Below, one piece after another: positions 61,794-64,000 of a DNA stretch of 64,000 nt. The first letter of the stretch is position 1. Each line of letters opens with the position of its first letter. The DNA is from Flavobacteriaceae bacterium (GTDB taxonomy: Bacteria > Bacteroidota > Bacteroidia > Flavobacteriales > Flavobacteriaceae): positions 1 through 64,000 of the forward strand of contig JAHEMZ010000001.1 in NCBI GenBank assembly GCA_024643385.1, read 5' to 3'. Position numbers and translations under genes: made by a program. Under the pieces are notes generated by a model. That model worked only from the letters and a program-made list of their open reading frames with translations, had not been told where the DNA came from and did not search any database.

Positions 61794-62501
61794 ATGCAAA
61801 AGCTCCCAAAACACATTCTATTACTCTTTTTGATCTTGACCGTATTTATCATGAATGGACAAGATTCCTTAAGTGTAAAAGAGGTGGATAATAAATACCG
61901 TGAGGATCAATTCTATATTGGGATAACCTATAATTTAATTACCAAGGTTCCAAGTAATGTCGATTATAAAGGTGTTTCAGGGGGAATACAGTTTGGTTTT
62001 CTTAGAGATATGCCTATCAATCCACAACGAAACATATCGATTGCCGCAGGTGCAGGCATTTCCTTTGATCAATACGGACAGAACTTATTTGTTGGGGAGG
62101 ATGCTAATGAGCAAACTATATTTCGAGCTCTCTTGAACGATGTAGATTATTCTACCAACCGATTTAGCACGGCAGCCATGGAATTACCGGTTGAATTCAG
62201 ATGGAGAACATCCACGGCTACGGAATACAAGTTCTGGAGAATTTACACCGGTGTACGAATGAGTTATATATATTGGTACAGAGCTTATTTTAAACAACCG
62301 GGCAATATAGTATCACAAACAAAAATCCCAGAATTGCAACCTTTGAATTTTGCTGTTACGTTTGCTTTCGGCTATGCAACATTTAACTTCTACGCAAATT
62401 ATACCCTTACACCTTTCTTCAAAGAGGCCTATACGCAAGATACCATGGAAGAAATAGGGTTTATTCCGCTGAAATTAGGAATCATTTTCTACATCCTATA
62501 A
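61794..62501 (+). CDS. PorT-like outer-membrane beta-barrel protein
   Basis: A 235-residue protein from the ATG giving MQKLPKHILLLFLILTVFIM, a signal peptide ending near NGQ; the upstream alternative lies inside the terminator. It has beta strands such as FYIGITYNLITK, GVSGGIQFGFLRDMP, MELPVEFRWRT, FAVTFAFGYATFNFYANYTL and the terminal LKLGIIFYIL. It resembles the porin family that includes PorT, a T9SS assembly factor in Bacteroidota. The assignment to PorT itself is tentative. It is downstream of exbD, separated by a terminator. Confidence 0.72.
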   Translation: MQKLPKHILLLFLILTVFIMNGQDSLSVKEVDNKYREDQFYIGITYNLITKVPSNVDYKGVSGGIQFGFLRDMPINPQRNISIAAGAGISFDQYGQNLFVGEDANEQTIFRALLNDVDYSTNRFSTAAMELPVEFRWRTSTATEYKFWRIYTGVRMSYIYWYRAYFKQPGNIVSQTKIPELQPLNFAVTFAFGYATFNFYANYTLTPFFKEAYTQDTMEEIGFIPLKLGIIFYIL

Positions 62502-63101
62502 CCAATAATTGAGCATAATTAGCTGGGGCAATATCCCAATGAATAACCCTAAAATTAATTCGATGGGGCTGTGCGATTTTGTAAGTAGGCGAGAGGAAGC
62601 AACCCATCCGTTGGCGAATAGGAACAACCCGATCCAAAATAGCATATTCACTTTGAAATGAATACTAAGCGCAATAACAAAGAATGTTAATCCGGCAATA
62701 CCCATTTGGTGCAAACTAACCTTAATACCCACCATTACCATCAGTAATGCCGTTAATGTTGAAAATAAAATCGCTACGAAAAAGTAATACAGCTCGGGAC
62801 TGACATAAGGGTCGAAGACCCATCGGATAATTGCCAGAATTAACAAGGATTGCAACATCAAGGGAACTTTTCGCTCCCAAACCTCTTCTAATTTGATCGA
62901 TTTCACCAGCCCTAAATTCCGCAGTAGAAAATAGGTGACAATCGGTATGAATAAACTAAGAATAATAATTGCGATCAATTTGGATTGTAAAACAGCGGGG
63001 TCCAAATAACGTGGAGTAATAAGGAAATAAGCAATAGCGCCGAAGATAGGCATAAGGAGAGGGTGCCAAAGGTATGCTCCAAAACGCAAGAAGTAGTTCA
63101 T
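62496..63101 (-). CDS. PAP2-like membrane protein
   Basis: A 201-residue membrane protein with about six hydrophobic segments. Elements resembling the phosphatidic-acid phosphatase (PAP2) signature are present: VWERKVPL early, LHQMGIAG in the middle and SRLLTKSHSPIELILG at the end, where a Glu stands in place of the usual Asp after the catalytic His. It may act on undecaprenyl or lipid phosphates, or may have lost activity. Its 3' end overlaps the convergent PorT-like gene by 6 bases and it follows rpoN by no gap, so it may be coexpressed with rpoN. Confidence 0.7.
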   Translation of the reverse strand: MNYFLRFGAYLWHPLLMPIFGAIAYFLITPRYLDPAVLQSKLIAIIILSLFIPIVTYFLLRNLGLVKSIKLEEVWERKVPLMLQSLLILAIIRWVFDPYVSPELYYFFVAILFSTLTALLMVMVGIKVSLHQMGIAGLTFFVIALSIHFKVNMLFWIGLFLFANGWVASSRLLTKSHSPIELILGLFIGILPQLIMLNYWL

Positions 63102-64000
63102 TTAAATTTCCTTTCGCAATCTGGCAACGGGCAGATCTAGTTGTTCTCTATATTTTGCAACAGTTCTTCTCGCAATGGGATACCCTTTCTCCTTTAAAAT
63201 CATGGCTAACTTATCGTCTGTAAGGGGTCGTCTTTTGTCTTCTTCGCCGATAGTAATTTCTAATATCTTTTTAATTTCTTTGGTAGAGACATCTTCTCCC
63301 TGATCATTTTTCATGGATTCACTAAAGAAATCCTTGATTAATTTAGTTCCGTAAGGGGTATCCACATATTTGCTATTGGCCACTCGAGAAACGGTTGATA
63401 CGTCCATACCAATTTTATCTGCGATATCTTTTAGAATCATCGGTTTTAAATTTCGCTCATCTCCGGTAAGAAAATATTCCTCCTGATAATGCATTATTGC
63501 ATTCATTGTAACAAATAATGTTTGCTGCCGTTGCTTGATCGCGTCAATGAACCATTTAGCCGCATCTAATTTTTGCTTGATAAACATGACGGCATCTTTC
63601 TGAGATTTCGATTTTTCTTTAGCCTCCTTATAACCTTTCAGCATGTCGCTATAATCTCTGGATATGTGTAATTCAGGGGCATTTCTACCATTTAAGGTAA
63701 GTTCTAGTTCCCCATCTGTGATTTTAATGGCAAAATCGGGAACAATATGCTCTATAATTCGGGTATTTCCGGAGTAAGAGCCTCCCGGTTTTGGATTGAG
63801 AATTTCAATTTCGTGAATAGCGTCTTTTAATTCTTCTTCTGAAATATCGTATTTAGCCATTAACTTTTGGTAGTGCTTTTTTGAAAATGCATCAAACGAT
63901 TCTTCCATCATCTTTTTGGCAATGATGATTGACGGAGTTTCCTCTTTTCTCTTCAACTGAATTATAAGACATTCTTGCAAGTCTCTTGCACCCACTCCCG
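63102..64000 (-). CDS. rpoN: RNA polymerase sigma-54 factor (5' part cut by window edge)
   Basis: About 299 C-terminal codons are visible; the N terminus lies beyond the right edge (the frame stays open to the last base, with PGVGARDLQECLIIQL as the first recognisable motif). Core-binding domain, an HTH region (DIADKIGMDVSTVSRVANSK) and the RpoN box ARRTVAKYREQLDLP that contacts the -24 promoter element are all present. Sigma-54 needs an enhancer-binding ATPase to open promoters. It ends next to the PAP2-like gene. Confidence 0.97.
   Translation of the reverse strand, partial: GVGARDLQECLIIQLKRKEETPSIIIAKKMMEESFDAFSKKHYQKLMAKYDISEEELKDAIHEIEILNPKPGGSYSGNTRIIEHIVPDFAIKITDGELELTLNGRNAPELHISRDYSDMLKGYKEAKEKSKSQKDAVMFIKQKLDAAKWFIDAIKQRQQTLFVTMNAIMHYQEEYFLTGDERNLKPMILKDIADKIGMDVSTVSRVANSKYVDTPYGTKLIKDFFSESMKNDQGEDVSTKEIKKILEITIGEEDKRRPLTDDKLAMILKEKGYPIARRTVAKYREQLDLPVARLRKEI

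Noticed and set aside
1-64000. Search for CRISPR arrays, insertion sequences, prophage, integrase, toxin-antitoxin or defence operons
   Set aside because: No regularly spaced repeats, transposase, integrase or typical defence genes were seen; dgt alone is a housekeeping-type dNTPase and not evidence for a defence system.

Overview
The window is a chromosomal segment from a member of the Bacteroidota, most likely a (probably marine) Flavobacteriaceae species. The evidence is a SusC/SusD pair, a secreted M36 protease with a type IX secretion (T9SS) sorting tail, an ExbB-ExbD-ExbD operon, and Bacteroidota-restricted families such as DUF4286, DUF3109 and DUF4468. Many genes also have the TANNTTTG -7 promoter element typical of this phylum. 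Genes are dense and mostly housekeeping. I see no prophage, insertion sequence, CRISPR array or rRNA. The window cuts mgtE at the left edge and rpoN at the right edge.

Layout. 1-10 kb (minus strand): a compact run, prs, rplY, then pth-ribF-HTTM protein-serS-TPR protein-DUF4286-ksgA-mgtE, with several overlapping ends. 10.1 kb: tRNA-Leu(CAA), its terminator, and a duplicated structured repeat. 10.4-14.7 kb: DUF4468 lipid/secreted-type protein, dCMP deaminase, S41 protease, small membrane proteins, MarC, DUF3109. 15-18.6 kb: class Ia ribonucleotide reductase nrdB-nrdA of the eukaryote-like type. 18.9-22.4 kb: an OprP/OprO-like porin and a PiT phosphate transporter with a PhoU-like tail, with an in-orientation orphan terminator upstream of the porin. 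22.8-27.3 kb: a small MORN-like secreted protein, then a TonB-dependent receptor with a beta-helix lipoprotein. 27.4-34 kb: dgt, the M36 protease, dxs and tadA (divergent, both possibly leaderless), and a cold-shock protein. 34-39.7 kb: small membrane protein, CLC channel, APC permease, aspS. 39.9-44.2 kb: susC-susD. 44.3-50.9 kb: a TetR-TolC-MFP-RND efflux operon with a near-perfect promoter and a 28-bp palindromic operator. 51-56.6 kb: polyprenyl synthase, an outer-membrane barrel, sucA-sucB. 56.7-59 kb: retropepsin-like protease (TTG start), tatD, ansA. 59.1 kb: tRNA-Ser(GGA). 59.3-62.5 kb: exbB, 4-TM protein, exbD, exbD, PorT-like barrel. 62.5-64 kb: PAP2-like protein and rpoN.

How it fits together. 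Envelope energy transduction (ExbB/ExbD) would serve the two TonB-dependent receptors in the window. Nucleotide metabolism is represented by prs, dCMP deaminase, nrdAB and dgt; central carbon by sucAB; isoprenoids by dxs and the polyprenyl synthase. I did not find a clearly new multi-gene system. The most promising unexplained signals are regulatory: the TetR operator, the repeat behind tRNA-Leu, the terminator in the porin leader, and apparently leaderless promoters. The CLC protein with a channel-type residue also deserves a look.
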